Below, one piece after another: positions 1 to 6,173 of a stretch of DNA of 16,025 nucleotides. The stretch comes from DATHTK01 sp035463295 (GTDB lineage: Bacteria; Actinomycetota; Rubrobacteria; Rubrobacterales; Rubrobacteraceae), in NCBI GenBank assembly GCA_035463295.1, contig DATHTK010000007.1, positions 1-16,025 of the forward strand, read 5' to 3'. Under the pieces are notes generated by a model. The model ran no database searches and was not told where the DNA came from. It saw only the letters and a list, made by a program, of their open reading frames with translations. Numbering within the stretch: the stretch's first letter is position 1; the number at the start of each line of letters is the position of its first letter. Made by a program: the position numbers and the translations under genes.

Positions 1-15
1 CACGCCACCCTCCAT
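1..15 (-). CDS. Possible 5' end of a gene leaving the window
   Basis: An ATG at 15-13 on the minus strand is preceded by AGGAG at 22-26 with a 6 nt spacer, a good ribosome-binding site. Only five codons (M-E-G-G-V) lie in the window, so no product can be named. It could equally be a chance match. Confidence 0.25.
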
Positions 16-134
16 ACGCTGCTCCTCTCTGACTTGTATCCGTTGCTTCGTGCCGGCCCGTAGTCTACATCCAGGATGGTGTCGTTTCAGGCCGTATCCG
101 GCTACCGTTCGGGTTAGGGCTCCACGCGAAGGCG

Positions 135-160
135 CCGGCCAGGGCTGACTCCCCGGCCGG
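135..160 (-). terminator. GC-rich hairpin after the TauE/SafE gene
   Basis: Arms at 135-144 and 151-160 pair at 9 of 10 positions around a 6 nt loop (CTGACT). The hairpin lies about 30 nt past the stop codon of the minus-strand permease. No T-tract follows, so it is terminator-like rather than a classical intrinsic terminator. Confidence 0.35.
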
Positions 161-189
161 ACGCAGGGCGACGAAGACCCGTCGCGTCT

Positions 190-1083
190 CTAGGTAGTCT
201 CGGTCTCGAGTACCGGCTGGCGTTCGCGGCGGACGGCGGTTATGGCGAAGTAGAGCGCCGTGAGCCAGACCACCAGGATGACCGCGTAGACGACCACGTT
301 CAGGCTCGGGTCGAGGCCGACGGCCTCCAGGAAGGTCCTAGCGTTGACGAGCAGGATGAACCCGCCGACCGCCGTGCCGAGCACCCGGGCGTTGAGGTGG
401 CGCACGATCCAGGCCGCTATCGGGGCGGCTACCAGGCCGCCGGCGAGCAGCGCGCCTACCACGCTCCAGGGCACCTGGGCGAAACTGAGCGAGAACAGGA
501 ACCCGACGCTGGCGGAGAGCGCGACGATGAACTCGCTGGTGTCCTCCGTGCCGACGACCTTGCGCGGCTCCATGCGCCCCGAGGAGAGCAGCGTCGGCGT
601 GGAGATGGGACCCCACCCCCCGCCCCCAACGGCGTCGAGAAAGCCCGCCACCAGCCCGAGCGGGGAGAGGAACTTCCTGGGGATCGGCAGATTCTTGACG
701 ATCTCGCTGGAGCGGCTGAAGGCGAAGCGGGCCAGCACGTAACCGCCGAGGGTGAAAAGGAAGATCGCCACAAAGGGCTCGGCTACCTCGGCCGAGAGGA
801 CAGCCCCGAGAACCATCGCCCCCATGAACGCGCCCACACCACCCGGGATCGCCAGCCAGAGGATCTTGGCCCAGTCGATGTTGCCGAACTTCCAGTGGGA
901 GACCCCGCTCGCTAGCGTCGTGCCTACCTCCGATATGTGTACCACCGTCGACGCCAGCGCCGGCGTGAGACCCGCTATCGCTAGCAACAACGTCGTCGAA
1001 GTCACCCCGTAAGCCATCCCGAGCGACCCGTCGACCAGCTGGGCCATGAAACCTATCACCCCCAGAAGAAGTAAGTTTCGCAT
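190..1083 (-). CDS. TauE/SafE-family (TSUP) sulfite/sulfonate permease
   Basis: A polytopic membrane protein of 297 residues, the usual length for the TauE/SafE (TSUP) family, which exports sulfite, sulfonates or related anions. The N-terminal repeat has the family pattern G-F-x-A-Q-L-V-D-G-S-L-G-M-A-Y-G followed by a conserved A-S-x-x-V-H-x-x-E-V-G-T-T-x-x-S-G stretch. The second repeat carries the glycine cluster D-A-V-G-G-G-G-W-G-P near residues 150-159. I chose the ATG at 1083 over the in-frame ATG at 1167: it has GGGAGG about 9 nt upstream, and the protein then starts directly with a hydrophobic helix. The 28 extra residues of the longer form are not membrane-like. It stands alone, is transcribed away from the 1.3-2.5 kb region, and has a TATAAT -10 close upstream. 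A sulfite exporter role fits the sulfite oxidase and sulfatase genes at the other end of the window, but the substrate is inferred. Confidence 0.85.
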   Translation of the reverse strand: MRNLLLLGVIGFMAQLVDGSLGMAYGVTSTTLLLAIAGLTPALASTVVHISEVGTTLASGVSHWKFGNIDWAKILWLAIPGGVGAFMGAMVLGAVLSAEVAEPFVAIFLFTLGGYVLARFAFSRSSEIVKNLPIPRKFLSPLGLVAGFLDAVGGGGWGPISTPTLLSSGRMEPRKVVGTEDTSEFIVALSASVGFLFSLSFAQVPWSVVGALLAGGLVAAPIAAWIVRHLNARVLGTAVGGFILLVNARTFLEAVGLDPSLNVVVYAVILVVWLTALYFAITAVRRERQPVLETETT

Positions 1084-1095
1084 CTCCTCTTTCCT

Positions 1096-1131
1096 CCCTG
1101 ACTCTATATTATATACAAACTTACTGAACAA
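1096..1131 (-). promoter_or_regulatory. Promoter region with third copy of the shared motif
   Basis: Read on the minus strand, TTGTTC (1131-1126) is followed at once by AGTAAGTTTGTATAT (1125-1111), then a TATAAT -10 (1113-1108, overlapping). The first 21 nt resemble the elements at 1275 and 2822: TTG, then AGTAA at the same offset, then GTA. The -10 is convincing; no clear -35 stands 17 nt upstream. The expected transcript start near 1100 leaves a very short leader before the ATG at 1083. Confidence 0.5.
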
Positions 1132-1238
1132 CTCGGGAACTGTACACGCGGTCCGCGGGGCTGTCAAGGCCCCACGGGCCGAAAATACGGTCGCGCCGGA
1201 TCCGCAAGCGACATTCAGTACCGATAGACCCGAAAACC

Positions 1239-1267
1239 TTGACGCCTGCCCCCCACAAAGCTAAGAT
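1239..1267 (+). promoter_or_regulatory. Housekeeping-type promoter
   Basis: TTGACG (1239-1244), a 17 nt spacer, and TAAGAT (1262-1267). It matches the layout of the promoter at 2788-2816, and in both cases the shared motif begins 6-8 nt after the -10. Transcription would start near 1274, at the left edge of that motif. Confidence 0.55.
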
Positions 1268-1274
1268 GAAGCCA

Positions 1275-1310
1275 TTGATAAGTAAACTAGTAGACTTTAT
1301 GAAAATAATG
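1275..1310 (+). promoter_or_regulatory. Shared 36-nt element, copy 1 (putative operator)
   Basis: This stretch aligns without gaps to 2822-2857, with 26 of 36 positions identical by eye. The core AGTAAACTAGTAGAC (1281-1295) contains the partly palindromic GT-N2-ACTAGT-N2-AC. It lies at the predicted transcript start and about 17 nt before a TTG start, so an operator or leader element is likely. It also contains a weaker promoter-like pair, TTGATA-N17-TATGAA. No regulator can be named. Confidence 0.5.
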
Positions 1311-1326
1311 TGAAGGGGATGGAGAC

Positions 1327-1515
1327 TTGATCAAGTGGGAGCTGGATCTCTGGTACGAGATGTGGGACAGGGCGGGGAGTGAGGGCCTTGATACCTGGCA
1401 CGAGCTGGGAGGTAGGACTGAGCTCGTTAGCAGTAACCCCGAAGCTCCCGTCGGCTGCCTGGAAGGGGCGGAAGGCGTTACGCATCCGATCGGCTCCGGG
1501 TGGGAGGGAGGATAG
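1327..1515 (+). CDS. Hypothetical 62-aa ORF (unknown, possibly a gene remnant)
   Basis: I do not recognise this protein. It starts at TTG (1327) with AAGGGG at 1313-1318, 8 nt upstream, and lies directly behind a good promoter and the shared element, so translation is plausible. The product is hydrophilic and Trp/Glu-rich at the N-terminus (K-W-E-L-D-L-W-Y-E-M-W) and Gly-rich at the end, with no membrane segment or signal peptide. The surrounding stretch to 2481 holds truncated genes, so this could be the surviving 5' end of a longer decayed gene. A small first gene of an operon with the membrane protein at 1571 is also possible. Whether it is a real protein is uncertain. Confidence 0.35.
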   Translation: MIKWELDLWYEMWDRAGSEGLDTWHELGGRTELVSSNPEAPVGCLEGAEGVTHPIGSGWEGG

Positions 1516-1570
1516 GCGCCTGAGCTTCTGAGGATCTACGAGCGAAGCGCACGTCGGACGAGGTTCACCG

Positions 1571-1864
1571 GTGGGTAAGGTGCAAAGGCACGGAACAGGC
1601 GGTGGTCGCCGGTCGAAGGGTTTGCTGCGGGATATCGTCGAGTCGCTGGTGGTCGGTTTGTTGCTCCTCGCTGTCGTCGTATCGGCGATCTCTGGCTCCG
1701 GGCTCGCCCTGTTCGTCACGGTGCTCGCCGCATGGGTTCTCATGCCATTTGTGGTGGGCGTGAGGAACACTCTGGACGCCGGGTGCGTGTTCATGCTGAT
1801 TACGATCGGAATTCTGTTGGTGGCAGGGCTCGCTGAGCACGGACCGGGCTATCTGATTCCGTAG
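1571..1864 (+). CDS. Small three-helix membrane protein, family unknown
   Basis: A 97-residue protein starting at GTG with GAGG about 8 nt upstream. A basic N-terminus (to about residue 20) precedes three hydrophobic segments at roughly 24-41, 45-63 and 69-88, so an inner-membrane location is likely. The second half has a recognisable block, A-W-x-L-M-P, then G, then D-A-G-C-x-F. The same block occurs in the minus-strand remnant at 8627-8785, with about 22 of 49 aligned positions identical by eye. Conservation between two distant copies argues that this is a real coding sequence. Both copies sit beside sulfur genes (a TauE/SafE remnant here, a sulfurtransferase remnant there), which hints at a sulfur-related role. 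I cannot assign a function. Its 3' end overlaps the open frame of the TauE/SafE remnant. Confidence 0.6.
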   Translation: MGKVQRHGTGGGRRSKGLLRDIVESLVVGLLLLAVVVSAISGSGLALFVTVLAAWVLMPFVVGVRNTLDAGCVFMLITIGILLVAGLAEHGPGYLIP

Positions 1865-2481
1865 CTGCTGGCGTATACGTCTGGTATTCGCCGGGTGGTT
1901 CTTCGATCGGGAGGGAGTGCGGCAGGAGAGCATCCAAACCTGGAGATCTCGAGCAGGTCGCCGGCGCTTCTGATGGTCGCGTCACCCGGATCGGGGCTTC
2001 CACCCTCTCTGGTTGGCGCGTTCGCTACCGGTGTGGTAACGAATCGTTCTCTTTCGGTTGCTGGTCAGTACTGCAAATGGCCATCGCCGTGGGTGTCGTC
2101 GGCGGCATCTACAGCATCGGTGGCGACGCGCTCATCTCTCCTTTCATGGTCAGCGTCTTCGCGCTGCCTGTTCACCGCGTAGCGGGCGCCGCACTGATAG
2201 GGACTTTCGTAACCTCCATCGCGGGCGTCGCGTTTTTCGAGTTGATCCCGCTAGCATCACCAAGCATTCTACCCGCTTCTCCACATTGGTTGCGGGGTAC
2301 GGTGCTGGGTCTCGGCGGTCTGGCCGGAGACTATGTTGGAGCCGTGGGGCAGAGGTTCTTGAGCGACCAGTTTGTGCGTGCGGCTCTCGGCTTCCTTATC
2401 TCCCTGATCTCCCTGAACTACTTGTTGGTCTCGTGCGGTATTTTTGTGTACAAGACGCGGACGATACACCCGCCTTTCTGA
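1837..2481 (+). pseudogene. C-terminal half of a second TauE/SafE permease
   Basis: The frame is open from just after the TGA at 1834-1836 to the TGA at 2479-2481. The part from about 2029 is clearly TauE/SafE: E-S-F-S-F, then V-G-V-V-G-G-I-Y-S-I-G-G-D-A-L-I-S-P-F, A-L-P-V-H-R-V-A-G-A-A-L-I-G-T-F-V-T-S, and a final helix pair. Family-like residues continue upstream of the first ATG (2077), and no ATG, GTG or TTG exists in frame between 1837 and 2077. A full permease is about 250-300 residues, so the N-terminal repeat is missing. One glycine of the usual I-G-G-G signature is Asp here. The simplest reading is a 5'-truncated pseudogene. A 134-residue half-protein from the ATG at 2077 is possible but unlikely to work alone. 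Confidence 0.7.
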
Positions 2482-2787
2482 GGCGTCAAGGTCGCGGGCG
2501 TAAATTCTCTGTGAAACGAGCGCGGGCTATCGGACCCTGGGGGCACGTGTCCGAGAGACCACAGCCTCGGGACCGGGCCTCGCCGCCGGCTGCGGAGCGA
2601 TCCCCAGCCGGCGCCCGAAGACAATGCTACCGGGTCGCAAAGCACACCCGTTTCCCAACCAACGCCCCCTGCGAGTCCAGTTCGAGGATTTTTTCGTCGG
2701 TGCGGTGGCCCCTGGTTCACGTCTTACTTATGGCGATTTCCCTATCCCCTGCCGAGCACAATACCCCTGTTCTGTAACAAACAGCCC
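2482..2787. other. Gene-free stretch between permease remnant and next promoter
   Basis: I see no convincing gene on either strand; short open frames here lack family features and ribosome-binding sites. The stretch contains two inverted repeats, 2530-2535 with 2549-2554 (TCGGAC/GTCCGA) and the strong hairpin at 2584-2613. It probably holds the transcription stop of the decayed upstream unit, followed by the promoter at 2788. Confidence 0.6.
2584..2613 (+). terminator. Strong hairpin downstream of the permease remnant
   Basis: A perfect 9 bp inverted repeat, CGCCGGCTG (2584-2592) and CAGCCGGCG (2605-2613), around a 12 nt loop. It lies about 100 nt beyond the stop at 2481. No T-tract follows directly (a T6 run occurs much later, near 2691), so its terminator role is only likely. 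Confidence 0.35.
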
Positions 2788-2816
2788 TTGACTCTTTACC
2801 TATCTCCCGCTAGGTT
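2788..2816 (+). promoter_or_regulatory. Promoter of the amidohydrolase unit
   Basis: TTGACT (2788-2793), a 17 nt spacer, and TAGGTT (2811-2816). The -35 is strong and the -10 weak, which fits a promoter that needs regulation. The shared element starts 6 nt after the -10. Confidence 0.55.
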
Positions 2817-2821
2817 GGCTA

Positions 2822-2857
2822 TTGTGAAGTAAATTGGTAGACAAAGTTAAATTAATG
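2822..2857 (+). promoter_or_regulatory. Shared 36-nt element, copy 2 (putative operator)
   Basis: TTGTGA then AGTAAATTGGTAGAC (2828-2842), followed by an A/T-rich tail ending in TTAATG. It aligns gap-free to 1275-1310. It sits at the predicted transcript start and just before the G-run ribosome-binding site of the gene at 2869. The A/T-rich tail stands out from the GC-rich surroundings. Confidence 0.5.
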
Positions 2858-2868
2858 GGGGGTAACCA

Positions 2869-3969
2869 TTGACCGACGTTGTGAACAGGGGGCGTCTGGA
2901 AGATGTCCGGGAGGGGGACGGGTGTCTCTCCGTCGTGGACGTGGACGTCCACGAGATGCTTACCTCGATCAGGGACCTCATCCCGTACCTCGAGGAGCCG
3001 TGGCGGAGCCGCGTCGCCGTCAACGACGGCTACAAGGGACCTCCGGGCAACCCGTACGCCTTTCCGCAGGCGACCGGCGTCGCCATCGCGGATGCGGTGA
3101 CCGACGACGGGACACCGGCGGGCTCGAAGCTCGAGCTGTTACAGGAGCACGTGCTCGACCGCTACCGGGTAGAGCCGGCGATCCTCATAAGCCTCTTCCA
3201 CCCGACGGACCACCAGATCCAACCGGAATTCGCCGTCGCGCTGGCGATCGCCTACAACGACTGGGTGCTCGAAAACTGGCTGGAGAAGGACGCCCGGTTG
3301 CGGAGCTCGATCACTGTTGCCGCCCAGGAACCGCTCGCCGCGGCCCGCGAGATAGACCGGCTGGGGAGCGACCCCCGGTTCGTGCAGGTAATACTGCCGG
3401 CCGTGGCCCACCACGTCTTCGGGAGGGAGTTCTACCACCCGATCTTCGAGGCCGCCCAGAGGAACGACCTGGTCGTTGCGTTCCACCAGAGCGGCGGCAC
3501 GAGGACCGCGGTGGGACTGCCGCCGTACTACATCGAGTGGCACACGGCCATAAGCCAGGCCTGGCAGAGCCAGCTCATCGGACTCATCGCCCACGGCGTC
3601 TTCGACAAGTTCGAAGAGCTCAAGGTGGCGATGGTCGAGTCGAGTTGGACCTGGGTGCCGCACCTGATGTGGCGCTTCGACTACAACTACCGCTCCCTCA
3701 GACGCGAGGTGCCGTGGGTAAAGCGGCTCCCGAGCCAGTACATCCGCGAGCGGGTGAAATTCTCGACGCAGCCCATGGAGTACCCGGAGGACCCCGAGGA
3801 TCTGTACCGGATGTTCGAGATGATCCACTCCGACGAGTTCCTGATGTTCGCGACGGACTACCCGCACTGGGACTTCGACTCCCCGGAGCAGGCCCTGCCC
3901 CACACCTTCCCGAAGGAATTGCGGCGCAAGATTCTCTCCACGAACGCCCGAGAGTTCTATGGTTTCTAG
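2869..3969 (+). CDS. Amidohydrolase family 2 (ACMSD-like) metal-dependent hydrolase
   Basis: A 366-residue cytoplasmic TIM-barrel hydrolase/decarboxylase of the Amidohydro_2 (ACMSD-like) family, of about usual length. Likely metal and active-site residues are the N-terminal D-V-D-V-H-E motif (residues 24-29), His206 in A-F-H-Q-S-G-G, and Asp330 in A-T-D-Y-P-H-W-D. The end, S-T-N-A-R-E-F-Y-G-F, is typical of the family. I chose TTG at 2869 because a six-G run at 2857-2862 gives a 6 nt spacer; GTG at 2881 is the alternative. The gene overlaps the Rieske gene by 11 nt, so the two are translationally coupled, and an ABC-importer ATPase remnant follows. That context suggests breakdown of an imported small aromatic or sulfonated compound. 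The substrate is unknown. Confidence 0.85.
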   Translation: MTDVVNRGRLEDVREGDGCLSVVDVDVHEMLTSIRDLIPYLEEPWRSRVAVNDGYKGPPGNPYAFPQATGVAIADAVTDDGTPAGSKLELLQEHVLDRYRVEPAILISLFHPTDHQIQPEFAVALAIAYNDWVLENWLEKDARLRSSITVAAQEPLAAAREIDRLGSDPRFVQVILPAVAHHVFGREFYHPIFEAAQRNDLVVAFHQSGGTRTAVGLPPYYIEWHTAISQAWQSQLIGLIAHGVFDKFEELKVAMVESSWTWVPHLMWRFDYNYRSLRREVPWVKRLPSQYIRERVKFSTQPMEYPEDPEDLYRMFEMIHSDEFLMFATDYPHWDFDSPEQALPHTFPKELRRKILSTNAREFYGF

Positions 3970-4378
3970 GGAGACCGTGCCCCGGTCCGTCCAGGGAACT
4001 CCCACCGGGCGCGAAGAGCGGCGGCACGTGCTCTGCGGCGTGGACGATCTCCCCCCGGGAAGCGTGGACGGCTTCCGGGTTGGCGGGCGGAGGATCGCCG
4101 CCGCCCGCCTCGACGACGGGACCTTCCGCGCCGTCGCCGACACCTGCCCCCACCAGGCCGCCAGGATGTCCCTCGGCTGCATCGAGCGGATGTGGGTCTC
4201 CGACACCCCCGGCACCCATCGTCAGGCGAAGAACCGGACCGTGCTCTTGGGTCCCTGGCACGGCTTCGAGTTCGACCTGGAGACCGGCGGCGACCCCTGC
4301 GTGCCGGGTCGCCCGGACCTCCGGCTCAAGACCTACCGCGTGGAGGTCGAGGTCGACGAGGTGGTCGTCTACCTCTAA
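3959..4378 (+). CDS. Rieske-type ferredoxin-like protein with a lost cluster cysteine
   Basis: A 139-residue soluble Rieske-fold protein. The first cluster half is intact, C63-P-H65. The second half reads L-L-G-P-W-H-G-F-E-F-D-L, where the family has C-P-W-H-G: the cysteine is Gly98 (codon GGT, 4250-4252) while His101 remains. Cys114 lies too far along to replace it. A normal [2Fe-2S] centre needs both Cys-His pairs, so this protein should bind the cluster poorly or not at all, unless the base is a sequencing error. The insert between the halves (about 30 residues with S-D-T-P-G) resembles stand-alone Rieske proteins found beside amidohydrolase genes. The ATG at 3959 lies inside the upstream gene. 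Its partner, the amidohydrolase, is probably in the same pathway; whether it carried electrons or was structural is unknown. Confidence 0.8.
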   Translation: MVSRETVPRSVQGTPTGREERRHVLCGVDDLPPGSVDGFRVGGRRIAAARLDDGTFRAVADTCPHQAARMSLGCIERMWVSDTPGTHRQAKNRTVLLGPWHGFEFDLETGGDPCVPGRPDLRLKTYRVEVEVDEVVVYL

Positions 4379-4444
4379 GACCGGCCACGGGTTCTCCGAA
4401 GTCGTTCGCATCCCGTAACGAGAAAGGCTATCGCGGAGGTTTAC

Positions 4445-4795
4445 GTGCTCGACTTGAACGACAAGAAAGAGGTGCGCTCCGGCTATCCGCTGTTGTCGGT
4501 GGACGGGGCGCGCAGCGGTTACGAGGTCCAAGGCCGCTTCAACGTCGCGGTCGGCGACGTGAGCTTCGACATCTGGCGGGGGGAGATGCTGATCCTGCTC
4601 GGCCCCAGCGGATGCGGCAAGTCCACCCTCTTGAAGGCCGTGGCGGGCTTTATCGAGCCGGACGGCGGCAGCATCTCCTTCGCCGGACGCGACGGCCTAG
4701 AGCCCGGCCCCGACCTGACAGCGAAACCATACCTACCCCTACCCAGACAGAACGTAGTACCGGATCATTCCAGAGCCCGCGCAGCAGGCCCTTGA
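4445..4795 (+). pseudogene. Truncated ABC importer ATPase (SsuB/TauB-like)
   Basis: The frame starts at GTG with a clean GGAGG at 4435-4439, 5 nt upstream. It has a Walker A motif, G-P-S-G-C-G-K-S-T at residues 53-61, and the following L-L-K-A-V-A-G-F-I-E-P-D-G-G, as in nitrate/sulfonate/taurine importer ATPases. Family-like sequence ends near residue 91 (about 4715). The last 25 codons are unrelated, and the Q-loop, signature motif, Walker B and switch His are all absent. At 116 residues against about 250 it cannot hydrolyse ATP. The cognate permease and binding-protein genes are not in the window. The break immediately precedes the chromate-operon promoter, whose -35 overlaps this frame's TGA, so the join probably marks a deletion or insertion endpoint. 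Confidence 0.75.
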
Positions 4796-4820
4796 CTACA
4801 TGAGTAACCGTGGTTACACT
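4792..4820 (+). promoter_or_regulatory. Promoter of the chromate/metal operon
   Basis: TTGACT (4792-4797), an exact 17 nt spacer, and TACACT (4815-4820). Transcription should start near 4827, giving a leader of about 29 nt before the chrA TTG at 4856. It is among the best promoter matches in the window. Confidence 0.7.
4804..4817 (+). promoter_or_regulatory. Palindromic operator candidate over the -10
   Basis: GTAACC-GT-GGTTAC: two perfect 6 bp arms around a 2 nt centre, occupying the 3' half of the spacer and the first half of the -10. A protein bound here would block RNA polymerase. ChrB is known as the regulator of chr operons in some proteobacteria, so the ChrB proteins encoded downstream are candidates; this link is inferred. 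Confidence 0.5.
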
Positions 4821-4855
4821 GCCTCCGTTCTGGTCCGTGTGCAGAGGTAAGCGGT

Positions 4856-6172
4856 TTGGAGAATGCGACAGCCACCGGCAAGAAGGCGGGGTTCTGGGAG
4901 GCGTTCTGGTTCTGGGTGAAGCTCGGGTTCATAAACTTCGGGGGACCTGCTGGCCAGATCGCGATCATGCACAAGGAGCTGGTGGAGCGCAAGAAGTGGG
5001 TCTCCGAGAGCCAGTACCTCAGGACGTTGAACTTCTGCATGATACTGCCCGGTCCCGAGGCTCAGCAGGTCGCCACGTACATCGGGTGGCGTATGCACGG
5101 CATCCCGGGCGGGATCGTCGCGGGGGCGTTCTTCGTGGTGCCCTCGGTCTTCGTCCTGCTCCTGCTCTCTTGGCTGGCCGCCGCCCACTCCGACGTGCCG
5201 GCCGTGAGGGGCCTGCTCTATGGGGTTCAGCCGGTCGTGATCGCGGTGGTCCTCTCCGCCGTCATCAGGATCGGAGGACGAGCTCTGAACCACAACATAC
5301 TGGTGGCCTTCGCCGTGGCCGCATTCGTAGCCATATACTTCCTTTCCGTCCCGTTCCCGCTGGTCGTCGCGGCGGCGGCGATAGGCGGGATAATCTTGCA
5401 GCGCTTCCTGCCCGACGTCTTCGCCGCCCGCGGGCACGGTTCCGACGCTGATGCAGAAGAAGCTTCGGAAATCTCCACCGGAGCACGGCCGTCCCTCTCG
5501 CGCAACCTGAAGCTCATGGGGATCTTCGTCCTGCTCTGGGCGGCGCCGGTCGGAGCGCTGTTCCTCTGGCGAGGCGGCGGGGACGTGCTGGTCCAGGAGG
5601 CCCTGTTCTTCACCGGGGCGGCGTTCGTCACCTTCGGTGGGGCGTATGCTGTTCTGAGCTACATAACCGACGTCGCGGTAGACGACTACGGCTGGCTCTC
5701 GGCGGACCAGATGGTGCAGGGGCTCGCCCTCGCCGAGTCCACGCCGGGACCGTTGATCATGGTTACCCAGTATGTCGGATTCTTCGGCGCCTGGAACAAC
5801 CCGGGTGGCTTCGATCCGCTCTTCTACGGTGTTTTGGGCGCGCTGACGACCACCTTCGTCACCTTTCTGCCGTGCTTTCTGTTCATCTTCCTGCTCGCCC
5901 CGTACGTCGAGCTTCTGGCTGGAAGCGCCCGCATCCAGGCGGCCCTGACGGGGGTGACGGCCGCCGTCGTGGGCGTAATCGCCAACCTGGCGGTCTTCTT
6001 CGCGCTCCGGGTGCTCTTCCCGGTCGGAGTCTCACCCGGCGGGCTGGACGTCTTCGCCCTCGTCGTGGCGGTGGTCTCCTTCGTCCTGCTCCAGCGGCTG
6101 AAGATCCCGATACACCTACTCGTCCCGGCAGGGGCGGTTGTCGGGATGGCGTGGGTGCTCTCGCAGGGTTAG
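4856..6172 (+). CDS. chrA: Chromate efflux transporter ChrA (two-domain CHR family)
   Basis: A 438-residue inner-membrane protein of the long-chain CHR family, which expels chromate and so protects sulfate metabolism from this sulfate analogue. Both halves are present. The first has F-G-G-P-A-G-Q near residues 28-34 and L-P-G-P-E-A-Q-Q at 64-71; the second has F-V-T-F-G-G-A-Y near 257-264 and E-S-T-P-G-P-L at 294-300. They are joined by a hydrophilic linker around 190-215. Hydrophobic helices fill the rest. The TTG start at 4856 is supported by AGAGGT at 4843-4848; the nearby ATG at 4863 is out of frame. It is the first gene of a five-gene unit, and chrB starts 1 nt after its stop. Chromate as substrate is by family; sulfate or another oxyanion is the alternative. 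Confidence 0.9.
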   Translation: MENATATGKKAGFWEAFWFWVKLGFINFGGPAGQIAIMHKELVERKKWVSESQYLRTLNFCMILPGPEAQQVATYIGWRMHGIPGGIVAGAFFVVPSVFVLLLLSWLAAAHSDVPAVRGLLYGVQPVVIAVVLSAVIRIGGRALNHNILVAFAVAAFVAIYFLSVPFPLVVAAAAIGGIILQRFLPDVFAARGHGSDADAEEASEISTGARPSLSRNLKLMGIFVLLWAAPVGALFLWRGGGDVLVQEALFFTGAAFVTFGGAYAVLSYITDVAVDDYGWLSADQMVQGLALAESTPGPLIMVTQYVGFFGAWNNPGGFDPLFYGVLGALTTTFVTFLPCFLFIFLLAPYVELLAGSARIQAALTGVTAAVVGVIANLAVFFALRVLFPVGVSPGGLDVFALVVAVVSFVLLQRLKIPIHLLVPAGAVVGMAWVLSQG

Positions 6173-6173
6173 G

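Noticed and set aside
2670..2700. GTTCGAGG resembling a tRNA T-loop followed by a T-run
   Set aside because: The flanking bases do not form a T-stem and no anticodon or acceptor arm can be drawn.
3139..4215. Long minus-strand open frame opposite the amidohydrolase and Rieske genes
   Set aside because: It mirrors two well-supported plus-strand genes, has no family features and no ribosome-binding site; long antisense frames are expected in GC-rich DNA.
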